DNA of 64,000 bases from Ramicandelaber brevisporus (taxonomy: Eukaryota; Kickxellomycota; Ramicandelaberales; Ramicandelaberaceae), in the NCBI GenBank assembly GCA_025201865.1, contig MU602718.1:1-64000 (forward strand). The letters run 5' to 3'. Below are positions 51,173-61,100 of this stretch, one piece after another. Positions within the stretch are counted from its first letter, which is position 1; every line of letters begins with the position of its first letter. The notes under the pieces were generated by a model that did no database searches, had not been told where the DNA came from, and saw only the letters and a list, made by a program, of their open reading frames with translations. A program made the translations under genes and the position numbers.

Positions 51173-53203
51173 ATGTCGACTGTGAAGATCAAGACAGAGC
51201 CAACAGCAGCAGTCGACGTGCAAGTCAAGCCCGAGCCGAATCTCTCAACAGCTGATATCAAACTCGAACAGCACACTTCAGACATTGACACCAAAGTCAA
51301 GCCTGACTCGGAAGCTGACAGCGAAGAAGATGATATCAAATCAGAGAGTGACAGTGACAGTGACACCGACCAGGACCAGTTCGCAATAATTCCCAAGAAT
51401 CAGAAGAAGTTCATCTGCAAACATCCTGGATGTGGTCGTGGTTTCAATCATACTAGCAATCTGAGTAGACATCAACATGAGCACAAGCTCCAAGTAGAAC
51501 TCAATATGTATGGAAACACTTATATCTTGACTCGGCGGTCGCTAAATGATCTATGGCCATGTCCTATTCTGGATTGTAACAGTACATACAAAACAGCTGA
51601 TGGTGCAAGTGCTCATATAAGAATGTATCATGATAGTGATACAAAGAAACAACATCAACAGCAGCCTCCAACAAAGAAGTCTCTGAACAGATATCATTTC
51701 GTTGATGTGGATAACTTTTATGTGAATGGTGTTCGTTGTGGCTATCATAATACAATTGGAGTGTTCGTATGTCACGAATGTAGATTGGTGCCAGAATGCC
51801 TGCTAGCTCATTTACAACAGACACATGAGTATTATGAGAAATCAGCTGACAACTCTGTTCTGCCAGAAAGTGCATTGAATGCAAATGCCGATCCTAACAA
51901 TAATCAGCACACTAGCAATTCACATCTCGCTGCAGCAATTCGCGAACCATATCGGCAGCAGCATCAGGATATTGTACACGGTTGGCAGTGTGTTACATCT
52001 GACTGTGGTTATTGTGGTTACACAACTCAAAATAAGCCTTATCACAAGAGAAATATTCATCAAGGTGAGCAAATAACAACAGTTCCTGCTCTCGTATTAC
52101 GCCTCACTTCAATGAAAACACATACTTCATTTTTTCTCATTACTCGCATTGACCAGGCAAGTGGCGTCGTTTCAACCAGTAGTAGCAGATTGAATTGGCA
52201 CAAACCCGACTACAGCCACAATGGATTGAATGCTCAAGATGAGAATGGAGACGATGCTGACCAGAGTAAGACTACAGATGAATCTAATCAGAAGCAACAA
52301 TGGAAGTGTGAATATCCGAATTGCGAGGGGTTATTCAACTCAGCTGCTCATCTTAGTTCACATCGACGTGAACATAGACTTGAGGTTGTAACTACTGTAC
52401 AGGGTAAGACATTTACTCTTACCAGGCAGTCTTCAGGTGATCGATGGGCATGTCCCATTCCAAATTGTGAAACAACGTGCAAAACGGTTTGTGTTGCTCG
52501 TGAACACATTCAAAACACTCATCTCACATCAAAGAAGCAAAAGCGTGCTAATGACGATGATGACACGCAGCAACAGCAGCAAATTATCAAGAAGAGACGT
52601 TACCTCTTTCATTATTTAAAAGTGGATGTTTTCTATGTTAATGGTACTAAATGTGGCTATCACACTACGACTGGATTGTTATTTTGCCACGAATGTAGAT
52701 TGGTGCCAGAATGCCTACTCACACACTTGCAACAGTTGCATGGGTACGACGAGAAATCAATTGATAATACCATTCTGCCAGGAAGTGCAGTAGTTGCCAA
52801 TGTTGATCCCAATATTAATCAGCACACCAGCAATCCGCATCTCGCAGCAACAATTCGTGAACCAACTCTACTGCATCATCCAGATATTATCCAAGGTTGG
52901 TTGTGTGTTGTATCTGATTGTGGACATTGTTATTGCACTAAAGAATCTAGAAGTAAGCATCACCGCACGGAGCATAAAGGGGAACAAAAATTGTCAGTTT
53001 CGGCTCTTGTACTGCGATTGCTTTATGGGAAAACTCAAACCATGTGCTTTCTAATTACTCGATTGGACACAACCAGCAAAGGCATCGAACCAACTGACGT
53101 TGCGAGTCAACAGAATAGCGAATATAATGACGAAGAGGATGACGATGATGGCGACGAACTGGTGTCGAGCGATTATAGTGATGACGATGATGATATCTAT
53201 TAG
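51173..53203 (+). CDS. OrsD-like dual-module C2H2 zinc-finger protein, copy 4
   Basis: 676 residues from ATG 51173. The N-terminus (MSTVKIKTEP, VKPEP, IKLEQ, TKVKPDSE, IKSESDSDSD) keeps the K-x-E cluster. Module A fingers are CKHPGC--HQHEH, CPILDC--HIRMYH, CHECRLVPECLLAHLQQTH and CVTSDC--HKRNIH. Module B fingers are CEYPNC--HRREH, CPIPNC--HIQNTH, CHECRLVPECLLTHLQQLH and CVVSDC--HHRTEH. It ends DELVSSDYSDDDDDIY, where one Leu of the hydrophobic core is replaced by Ser. The finger helices (for example NHTSNLSR) differ from copies 1-3. Downstream lies the inverted-repeat element starting at 53405. Confidence 0.85.
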   Translation: MSTVKIKTEPTAAVDVQVKPEPNLSTADIKLEQHTSDIDTKVKPDSEADSEEDDIKSESDSDSDTDQDQFAIIPKNQKKFICKHPGCGRGFNHTSNLSRHQHEHKLQVELNMYGNTYILTRRSLNDLWPCPILDCNSTYKTADGASAHIRMYHDSDTKKQHQQQPPTKKSLNRYHFVDVDNFYVNGVRCGYHNTIGVFVCHECRLVPECLLAHLQQTHEYYEKSADNSVLPESALNANADPNNNQHTSNSHLAAAIREPYRQQHQDIVHGWQCVTSDCGYCGYTTQNKPYHKRNIHQGEQITTVPALVLRLTSMKTHTSFFLITRIDQASGVVSTSSSRLNWHKPDYSHNGLNAQDENGDDADQSKTTDESNQKQQWKCEYPNCEGLFNSAAHLSSHRREHRLEVVTTVQGKTFTLTRQSSGDRWACPIPNCETTCKTVCVAREHIQNTHLTSKKQKRANDDDDTQQQQQIIKKRRYLFHYLKVDVFYVNGTKCGYHTTTGLLFCHECRLVPECLLTHLQQLHGYDEKSIDNTILPGSAVVANVDPNINQHTSNPHLAATIREPTLLHHPDIIQGWLCVVSDCGHCYCTKESRSKHHRTEHKGEQKLSVSALVLRLLYGKTQTMCFLITRLDTTSKGIEPTDVASQQNSEYNDEEDDDDGDELVSSDYSDDDDDIY

Positions 53204-53404
53204 CCATAAGCAGCGACAGTGCCTCAACTATCACAATTTAACATGCTAAATGTGCCATCACCTGGTCATCCTCAATTTTAACGTCTTTTAACTATCTCAG
53301 TTTAGTCTTTAACAATGTAGTTCTGCGAGTATTGTGAAGCGAGTATACCAAAGTTATTATTTCGGTAGTTGAGCCGTTGAAATTGGAATCACAACAAAAA
53401 AGAA

Positions 53405-53467
53405 GGGAAGGGGTTATTGCACGGGCAATTACACGGGCAAAAAAGAAAGTATTTATTTTTCTCCCAC
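53405..53467 (+). repeat. Left terminal inverted repeat (63 bp)
   Basis: Perfect inverted copy of 54861-54923. It contains an internal direct repeat of CACGGGCAATT/ACACGGGCAAAA, seen twice in each arm. Confidence 0.95.
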
Positions 53468-53670
53468 ACGCGTGTCATCGAAAACAAACTATTTGAATTT
53501 TCACAAGGGAGGCAACAACGCCGCCTGACTTCTGACCCAAAATTACCAATTAGCACAGCATATACCTCGAGGTCGATATTTCTCCGCCTCCCCACTTTCA
53601 CCACTTCACTGTTTTTAATATCACTGCCAGTAACAGCTCTATCCCCGAACTGACTTGCGTCCACGCATCA

Positions 53671-53928
53671 ATGGCGACAAGCGTACCCCGCTTGTTTGAG
53701 ACTCTTGAGAAGATACATGAGTTTGTCAGTCCACTGGCTACAGGGCAGTTTACACAGCTGGATACATCATTTGGCGAGAAGGTGTCTTATGCGGTTGTAT
53801 GCATCGGTGTACTGGATGACCGATTCACGAAGATACGCGATATCCTGTCAAGCCTTCTTGCAGCCTATGGCAACGCCCAGTCGATTGACACAGTGATGAT
53901 GAAAAAGTACATGTCTCTCTTCGACTAG
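53671..53928 (+). CDS. Small helical ORF inside the inverted-repeat element
   Basis: 85 residues from ATG 53671 with no low complexity (LFETLEKIHEFVSPLATG; VSYAVVCIGVLDDRF; IRDILSSLLAAYG). The pattern suggests a small all-helical protein. I recognise no family. It lies in a different frame from the downstream zinc-knuckle ORF, 43 bp away, and may be a remnant or separate exon of an element-encoded protein. It could also be a captured host fragment. Confidence 0.4.
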   Translation: MATSVPRLFETLEKIHEFVSPLATGQFTQLDTSFGEKVSYAVVCIGVLDDRFTKIRDILSSLLAAYGNAQSIDTVMMKKYMSLFD

Positions 53929-53971
53929 ATTAACGGTCCTCGTCAGCAGTCAGCAGCAGAGCCTGTAGACA

Positions 53972-54424
53972 ATGTTGCATCTGACAGTAAACATTATGCC
54001 AGCGCAAATCAAGGGGCCAGGACGTCCGCGCAAAGATGCACACAAGCCTGCCAAGAAGGCCGACCCACATCACGGCGCTGTTGCTGAGAAGGCGATCAAG
54101 AATGGAAGAACGACCACATGCAGCAAGTGCCACCAAACTGGGCACAATAAGCAGAGCTGCAAGCTGGAGACGTGTACTGGCGGCTGCGGCAAACTCAGCT
54201 TGCACAAAGTGAAGGGGAAGCGCGGCCGCCGAGCTGGCTCAGGCAAAGGGAAAGGCTTCAAACGCCACCGTCTGGATAAGGAACAAGAGGAAGAAGAAGA
54301 AGAAGAAGAAAAAGACGACGACGACGACGACGACGACGACGACAACGACAAAGACGACGACGACGATGGTGACAACGACGGCGGTGGCAGCGATGATGAT
54401 TCTGATGCCATGGACACAGACTAA
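53972..54424 (+). CDS. Zinc-knuckle ORF, transposase C-terminus-like
   Basis: 150 residues from ATG 53972 (an in-frame ATG at residue 9, MPAQIKGPGRPRK, may be the true start). It has GRPRKDAHKP, then CSKCHQTGHNKQSC, a C-x2-C-x4-H-x4-C zinc knuckle, then a basic KGKRGRRAGSGKGKGFKRH region, and finally a long Glu/Asp tail. GRPRK-plus-CSxCxQxGHNxxxC is the classic ending of Mutator-like transposases and some FAR1-type proteins. The catalytic DDE region is absent, so this is either a relic or a small DNA-binding protein. It lies within the inverted-repeat element. Confidence 0.55.
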   Translation: MLHLTVNIMPAQIKGPGRPRKDAHKPAKKADPHHGAVAEKAIKNGRTTTCSKCHQTGHNKQSCKLETCTGGCGKLSLHKVKGKRGRRAGSGKGKGFKRHRLDKEQEEEEEEEEKDDDDDDDDDDNDKDDDDDGDNDGGGSDDDSDAMDTD

Positions 54425-54860
54425 CTCTCAATCTTTAACTTTTAACCTACTAACACACACAATCTTTAAAGTCATTTATGCATTAAACACTGATTAGCCA
54501 GCCACCAACTGAGCGTGTATGCCGTCAGGCTACACTCTGCCTAGCCACTGTGAACTTGTTCAAACGAGCATAAACTCTATCGGCCATAGTATCAGTTTCA
54601 CAAGGGCTACATCCAAGCACAATGCAATGGTGCCGCCGTTGTTGAAGCAGTCGTCAGATGGGTAGCTGTGCTGTTTGAAACTGGCGAGATGAGGGCAGAC
54701 AACTGCCTACGTGAACGCGTCGACTCGGATCGTTCAGCTACCGGATAGCCATAGGGCTATACTCTAAGAGCAGTGCTGGCCGTAGATCGAGTGTAGTAAT
54801 AGCTATTGTTAGAGATTGCGTGTTGTTTCTTTCGTTGCAAGCCCGTGAGCTGTGCTCTCT

Positions 54861-54923
54861 GTGGGAGAAAAATAAATACTTTCTTTTTTGCCCGTGTAAT
54901 TGCCCGTGCAATAACCCCTTCCC
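54861..54923 (-). repeat. Right terminal inverted repeat (63 bp)
   Basis: Perfect reverse complement of 53405-53467. It is followed by (AAAAAG)n, and the SF3B2 ATG is 52 bp further on. Confidence 0.95.
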
Positions 54924-54974
54924 AAAAAGAAAAAGAAAAAGAAAAAGAAAAAACAAAAGCGAAACTTGTTGACG

Positions 54975-56714
54975 ATGGCGAAACAACGACGCAAACCAAA
55001 GAAGGCCGATCAGCTTACTTCTGAGGCCGAAGAGCGACGTGCACTGTATGCTGCTCTGCCAGAATTGACACCATTGGCCGGCAACAAGCCCACGTCACTC
55101 GATCCGCAACAAGATGAGCACGAATCAGAGGTGATCTTCAAGCCAGAAGAGCTTGATGAATCATTACGCAACTACTACCATGAGATTGCTGCTCATTTTC
55201 GCGCTGAAGATACTGATGAGACGGATGATGGTGATGGCGGTAACGGCAGTAATGTCAATGCTAACATGCCCAAAGCGACTGCTACAGGCAATGATGATTT
55301 GATGGATGTGGAGAACGACGAGGACATTGATGACGATGTGATGTCGTCCGATCGGTTCAATCCAGCGTCTCTTTCTCGCAACCAAGTTCGCCGAGCTACC
55401 CATCTCACCGTTGCCGAGATTCGCATGCGTGTTAGCAAGCCCGCCCTTGTTGATGGTATGGACGCCAACGCAGACGAGCCATTGCTGCATGTTGCCTTAA
55501 AGTCCATGCGCGGGTCTGTTCCCGTCCCATCGCACTGGGCATCTCGATCCAAATATCTCAAGTCCAAGCGTGTTACTTTACCTGGTGCTGGATATGCGAG
55601 TAGTGGTGGCAGTGGTAGTGGCAGTGGAGGCGGTGGTGGTGGAGGCGGTGGTGGACGAGTTGTTCATGCGATTCAGATTCAACAAGCGCGAACGTATGAG
55701 CTACCGGATTACATTAAGGCAACTGGAGTGATGCAGATGCGAGAGTTGGCACTCGAAAAGGACGCCGAGAAAACACTCCGGTCCAGGATGCGCGAGCATG
55801 TAATGCCAAAGTTGGGCCGAATGAACTTGGATTACGAAAAATTGAGAGCAGCATTCTACAAGCACCAAAGGCCGCCAGAAGAGCTGTTGAAACCAGGTGA
55901 TTTGTACTACGAGGGACGCGAATTGGACACACGGTTGAAATGGAGGAGGCAGTTTTGCCCTGGTGTAAGACTATCAGCAGAATTGAATGAGGCACTTGGA
56001 TTGACATCGGCAGCGAACGAAGGAGAATTGCTTGGACAGCAAGGATTGGTATCAGTGCCATGGCTGTTTGCTATGCAAAGGATTGGAAACGATGCCAGAC
56101 CACCGCCGGCGTACCCAGAGATGTTGGTGCCAGGCGTGAATGCGCCAGTTCCAGAAGGTGCGAGCTTGGGATCGTTTGCCGGTTCATGGGGACATCCGCC
56201 GGATTCGATCAGGGAGCGATATGCCATGCCTGCCAAGGCGACCGCGAGCAGTGAAATGCAACCGACACTTTGGGGTGCAATGGTCGACGACTTGGAGGAG
56301 AGTGAGGATGAAGAGGTTGATACGGCTGGTGAGAATGAGGATGAAAATGAGGATGAGCAAGAAGCTGATCAACTAGATATCAAGACTAGTAATGAGCCAG
56401 ATGTGCCAGTCACTAAGCTTCAGCAACAGCAATATCAACAGCAACAGCCCTCAATTCCACCAGAACGAGTGGTGAAAGAAGAGTCGACTGCTCAGCTTTT
56501 CACTGAAATCTCCCAGCGGCCAGTTGATATCACAGGCAAGATGGGTGCACAATTTGTGTATGACATTCCAGGAACATCTCAAAAGCGCAAGTTTGACGAA
56601 GAGCCAAAGGCATCAACAGCCGAGCCAGCTGCAAAGAAGCAGAACACAGCGCCTGCATCTTCCGCTTCAAATGCCAGAAAACCACGTCCATCTGCCAATG
56701 ACTTTAAATTTTGA
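54975..56714 (+). CDS. SF3B2: Splicing factor 3B subunit 2 (SF3B2/Cus1)
   Basis: 579 residues from ATG 54975 (MAKQRRKPKKA); an open TTG just upstream is not used. The DUF382 region covers LVDGMDANADEPLLHVALKS and VPVPSHWASRSKYLKSKR, then YELPDYIKATGVMQMRELAL and RSRMREHVMPKLGRMNLDYEKL. The PSP domain follows (GDLYYEGRELDTRLKWRRQF; PWLFAMQRIG; PPPAYPEMLVPGVNAPVPEG; GSWGHPPD). SF3B2 (SAP145/Cus1) holds SF3B4 and SF3B1 in U2 snRNP and helps branch-site recognition. A Gly/Ser run is inserted in the middle and the C-terminus is acidic, Gln-rich, then basic. A conserved spliceosome gene is kept although this window shows almost no introns. Confidence 0.96.
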   Translation: MAKQRRKPKKADQLTSEAEERRALYAALPELTPLAGNKPTSLDPQQDEHESEVIFKPEELDESLRNYYHEIAAHFRAEDTDETDDGDGGNGSNVNANMPKATATGNDDLMDVENDEDIDDDVMSSDRFNPASLSRNQVRRATHLTVAEIRMRVSKPALVDGMDANADEPLLHVALKSMRGSVPVPSHWASRSKYLKSKRVTLPGAGYASSGGSGSGSGGGGGGGGGGRVVHAIQIQQARTYELPDYIKATGVMQMRELALEKDAEKTLRSRMREHVMPKLGRMNLDYEKLRAAFYKHQRPPEELLKPGDLYYEGRELDTRLKWRRQFCPGVRLSAELNEALGLTSAANEGELLGQQGLVSVPWLFAMQRIGNDARPPPAYPEMLVPGVNAPVPEGASLGSFAGSWGHPPDSIRERYAMPAKATASSEMQPTLWGAMVDDLEESEDEEVDTAGENEDENEDEQEADQLDIKTSNEPDVPVTKLQQQQYQQQQPSIPPERVVKEESTAQLFTEISQRPVDITGKMGAQFVYDIPGTSQKRKFDEEPKASTAEPAAKKQNTAPASSASNARKPRPSANDFKF

Positions 56715-56927
56715 ATCACCTTCTATTCAATTGTAAAATATCACTTGCTGAGTCCGTCACTGTAAGGCGGTGCATGTAGCCGGCATGGTATGGAATGGAT
56801 AGGTAGATGGCTCGTGCCTGCCGTCGCGAATTTTCTTTACTTGATTTGACTTGACCAGACTTGATTTGTTTGTTTGTTTGTTTTTATTATCTTTATTCAT
56901 TGACACCACGATCGCTTGTGATCAAAG

Positions 56928-57545
56928 ATGCGCAAGTTCGAAGGTTCTTGCGCCTGCGGGAGCGTGCACTACACAGCCGAGACGGACACTCCAGCGCCGT
57001 ACCTAAAGTGCTACTGCAGTATCTGCCGCAAGTCTGCAGGCAGTGGCGGCTACGCTGTCTTCATCCGCACACTGGGCTCCAAATTCAACATAACTTCTGG
57101 CCACGCCAGTATCGGTCACTATCGCGCGGCCAAAGACTCCTCGCTGCCCAAAGACAAGCAGGAGCTCTTTCCGCTTAGCAGATCATATTGCACAGAGTGT
57201 GGAACGTATCTGTTTTTTAGACATTTTGAGAATCGCGAAGAGGGCGAAGTGTACCTGTTTGCAAGCTCGATTGACAACGTGAAAGATGTGCCGGTTGCGC
57301 CAGTGAGTTATCATATATTCCTGGCTGGTGCACCTGAATGGGCTAAACCAGACAAGTTGAGAAAGAAGACTGCTGAAGTGGCGACAAGTGCATCAGCAGC
57401 AACAAAGGATGCAAAGAAGAAGACCGAGCAGCAGCATCAGCATCAAGAGGAAGATGAGGAGAATGCGACGGATCTGTACTTTAACTCGTATCCACATATT
57501 GATGTGTACACCTATCATCGAGTACATAACTTGTTAGATGAGTAG
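56928..57545 (+). CDS. GFA/CENP-V-type zinc-binding protein
   Basis: 205 residues from ATG 56928. The GFA fold is shown by GSCACGSVHY (C8, C10), KCYCSICRKSAG (C28, C30, C33) and SRSYCTECGTYLFF (C88, C91), the two zinc sites of glutathione-dependent formaldehyde-activating enzyme and CENP-V homologues. The tail after about 150 is Lys/Gln/His/Glu-rich, followed by a conserved-looking YFNSYPHIDVYTYHRVHN. Members bind glutathione adducts or act as S-(hydroxymethyl)glutathione-related enzymes; fungal paralogues are many and their substrates are mostly unknown. Confidence 0.88.
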   Translation: MRKFEGSCACGSVHYTAETDTPAPYLKCYCSICRKSAGSGGYAVFIRTLGSKFNITSGHASIGHYRAAKDSSLPKDKQELFPLSRSYCTECGTYLFFRHFENREEGEVYLFASSIDNVKDVPVAPVSYHIFLAGAPEWAKPDKLRKKTAEVATSASAATKDAKKKTEQQHQHQEEDEENATDLYFNSYPHIDVYTYHRVHNLLDE

Positions 57546-58144
57546 ATAAAAAATAACAACAAAAAGAGTAAAAGCATTATTTTTATACTGTTGTTATAAT
57601 TATATATACGGCTATCACACGTGGAGCTTGCCCCCCGTTTGTGTGTAAGTGACTCTTGATGGGAGGAGCGAGAGTACAAAAATATTTGGCCAGCCAAACA
57701 ACGATGTCTAAAGGTCGGATGATTTTGCTTTGACACCTCGCATATATTGGCGTGTGTGTATGTGTGTGTGAATGTACAAATCGAGGGTTTGCCACCAAAG
57801 TCGGAGACTCAAACTTCTCACCGACTTTTTTTTTTATTGTTATTATACTTGATTTCTGTCTGCCATCTTCCAGACAACGACAGAGCGCAGCCCCAAATAA
57901 TACATACGCACAGCTGCCTGCCTGTTTGCCTGCTTATAGAGCTGTCTGTCTGCCTGCCTAGCTGTCTGCCCACTTGCTGTTTGTACTACGGTTCGTCCAA
58001 AAGTAGCACTAACTGTGTCAACAGTAACGGCAGCACTCGTTCTTTCCCTTGCTGCTCTTTTTCGTTATCAAGTTTGCGATCGACCATCTCTCGTTGCGCT
58101 TCTAAAAAAAATCAAGAGCAAACATCAGTGCACAGCTCACAGAG
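57546..58144. promoter_or_regulatory. Upstream region of second giant Zn2Cys6 gene
   Basis: 599 bp with no supported gene. It includes a (GT)n stretch near 57753-57770 and a (CTGC/CTGT)n tetranucleotide tract at about 57911-57972 in the probable 5' leader. Confidence 0.55.
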
Positions 58145-61100
58145 ATGTACTCTGAACACGACGGTGGCGGTGGTGGACACTACTCTGACTCAGAATATAC
58201 CGACGAGGAATCACACATTCACCACGGCGGCCATTCATCTCAGCATTACTCTATTGAACAAGGTGGATATCATGCCTATTCTGCATCAGCCGCAGCCTCT
58301 GGTGGAAGAGGCAATGTAGCAGGTTCAGGGGGATCAGGCGGTGGTGGTAGCCAGCAGAGTAAAGAGAAGCGGAAGCGACTCGCCCAAGCATGCCAGTCGT
58401 GTCGAGGCAAGAAGATTCGATGCGATGGAGTTCGGCCAACGTGTGGACCGTGTGCAAAGCATGATGCCAGGTGCGAATATGTGGTGGCTCAAACAAAGCG
58501 TAGAGTGCCTCGGAATGCAGCATATGTGTCAGGATTGGAGAGCCGAATCGCACAATTGGAGTCTACATTGAAGCCATTTGTCAACAGTGGATTGGTGCAG
58601 ATTCCAGAAGTGCCTCAGGAACAGCCACTGCAAGGCACTGCCACGACAACTACAGGTTCAGTAGGACCAGGCATGATGATGGGTGCACCTGGTCTTGACT
58701 TTGGCCAGCAACAACAGCAGCATCAACATCAGCATCAACAGCAGACGTCACTGGATGTAACAAATACACTCGATCCCGCCGCATTGTTGGCAAGTATATG
58801 GACATCATCTCGATTTGGAGGCCAGCAGCAACAACAGCAGGTATTGCCCAATATCTCCAGTCCTCATCCTCAGAAACAGCTGCTGTATCCAATGCTGCAG
58901 AATCCACTAATAACCAGTCTTCCTTCTCAGTCTATATCTGCATCTACTGGAGTGCTATCTGGACTAACCAGTGGTGCTGGTTCGAATAACACACAATTCC
59001 TTGGACTGTCTGGAATGAGTACACTCGCTTCTCCTCAGCCATTTGGGCCAACGACTACAGCTGTAGCTGCAGCTCCAGCTACAACTGACAGCACATTTGC
59101 ATCATTGCTGGGACAAACACTGCCTCCACCGGCATCTGCTCAACCTCAGCGGCAGTTCTCATCATCATTTGATCCGTCTTCATTATTCAGTTTATCGCCG
59201 GCAAAAGATAGTCAACCTAGTAGCGTACAGCCACAGCAGCCCCATACTGAATCATCTGACAGAGCACAAATGGATTCAATGTCACCATCAACTGGTATTG
59301 CAATTGCTGCAGTTCCGACCAATGCAGTCCCAGCGCTGTTTGATGCCGAGTCACTTCCGCTGCCAGAGGGATATGAAGAGCTGGTGGAGCTGTATATACT
59401 ATATGTGCAGCCATTGTTGCCAATACTACACATTCCATCCCTTCGTAAGTCAGTTTCAGATGGAACCGTCGACAAAGTATTGCTGTATTTGATATGTGCA
59501 GCTGCAGTTAGATTCTCCACCCATCCACTATATGCAAGTGAGCCTAATTATGCAAGTAGCGATGTATTTGTGAGTAGAATTTGGCCACTGATTATGCAAG
59601 GATTCGATGACATTAGTTTACGCAGAGTGCAGTATTCATCATTATTGGCATTTGTAGAATATGCAGCTGGAAGAGGAACATCATGCTGGTTGTTTATGGG
59701 AAATGGAATTAGAACTGCTCAGTTACTACAGCTGCATCTGACCGATTCAGAGTTTGATGCCAATGAAGAAGCTAATTTACCTAGAAACGACTGGATTGAT
59801 AGAGAGTCCAAGAGACGTGTTTGGTGGGCTTTGTTCAATGCTGATAGAAAGTCCTGCGTTGCTTCTTCTTTGCCCTTTGCAATTGAATCGTGCGATAGCT
59901 TGGTTAATTTGCCTACATATGACCCTGAATTTGATGGCGAAGTGCCTAGCTTTACTAATCAGCTGAATGAGCGTCGCGCTGCTATAGCTGCTGGAAGACA
60001 GCTGGGCAAACTAACGACAATCCCCGCGCCAGTTGCCTATTTATCACGGCTACTTTCGATAGCAGGCAATATATCTAGATATGCAAATGATAGAAGACGC
60101 CGTGGATTAACAAAGGCATTCTTGCTGCTACACTTATCTCTCATTAAATGGCTGCGCTCGTTGCCTGCTGATTTGTATTTCGAAGACACTTCTCTATCTG
60201 GTGTTCCATTCTTGAAGCGTAGAAATCAGGAACATGAAAATAAAGAGAGTCATTCCAATGAGAAAATGGATGTTGATGCCAATGCAGCCGGTGCGGCAGA
60301 TGGAGACGCAGTTAGACCATCCAATGCTCCATCGGCACTGTTGGGATGCAGATCATATGACAAATTATTATTTGGATACACGCTGCAGTTAGTATATTAC
60401 TGCTGCGTAATAATGTTGTTCAGAGTGGCATATATTGATCAAGTTACTGGACGAGCTCATTTAAGCTCAATGCACGCCACAAGAGGCTGGACTGTGTGCA
60501 TGTCTGCTGCAATGAGCATTGTGGAGGTAGCCAGAGATATGTTTGATATTGTTGATAAAAGAACAACTAACTTTGTGAAACAGCAGTTGCAATCTAGAAA
60601 AGATAATCAGCAGCAGCAGCAATCACAGCAGGCGAGACAGCGTGCACGTAGAACTGCAGTGCCGGGAGCAACCAGCAGTACAATGGAGTCAATAACATCC
60701 GGGTTTCATCCAGTTGTGCATTCGTTTGTTCCATACGCACTCTATACAGCAGCAACCGTTCACATTGAGAATTTCAAGAATATAGAGTGGCAGGATTTGA
60801 TTAGTCAAGATCAGTCTACGAATGATGTATCATTTTTATACAATGTGTTGAACACAACTAGCAAATGGTGGGGTGCAGCTGAAATGTACATGAATATGCT
60901 GCAAAAATTACATCAATTATTGCACGAAGAGTCTGGAAATGAACCCTCAATCATTGATAGATTGGTTATCGATGATATGCCAATCACTCCGCCAACTGGT
61001 TTACTTGATTTTGTAGATACTGATGAACCGAGCGTTACAGCGGCGTCATTTGGATTGGAAGCTGCGCGTGAAATGCTATTGAGTACAGCTGGAAAATCAA

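Larger units (their letters stand above)
53405..54923. mobile_element. Candidate DNA transposon with 63-bp terminal inverted repeats
   Basis: The two ends, 53405-53467 and 54861-54923, are perfect reverse complements (outer end GGGAAGGGGTTATTGCACGG; inner end TTATTTTTCTCCCAC). Outside both ends is the same 8-bp direct repeat AAAAAGAA (53397-53404 and 54924-54931), a possible target-site duplication, although the site is A-rich. The 1.5-kb interior has two small ORFs, one with a GRPRK motif and a CCHC zinc knuckle like the C-terminus of Mutator-type transposases, and a decayed open stretch at about 54590-54745. It is probably a deleted, non-autonomous MULE-like or hAT-like element. It sits only about 50 bp upstream of the SF3B2 start, so it could form part of that promoter. 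Confidence 0.7.

Noticed and set aside
54070-54417. Minus-strand poly-Ser ORF
   Set aside because: It is the complement of the acidic tail of the zinc-knuckle ORF.
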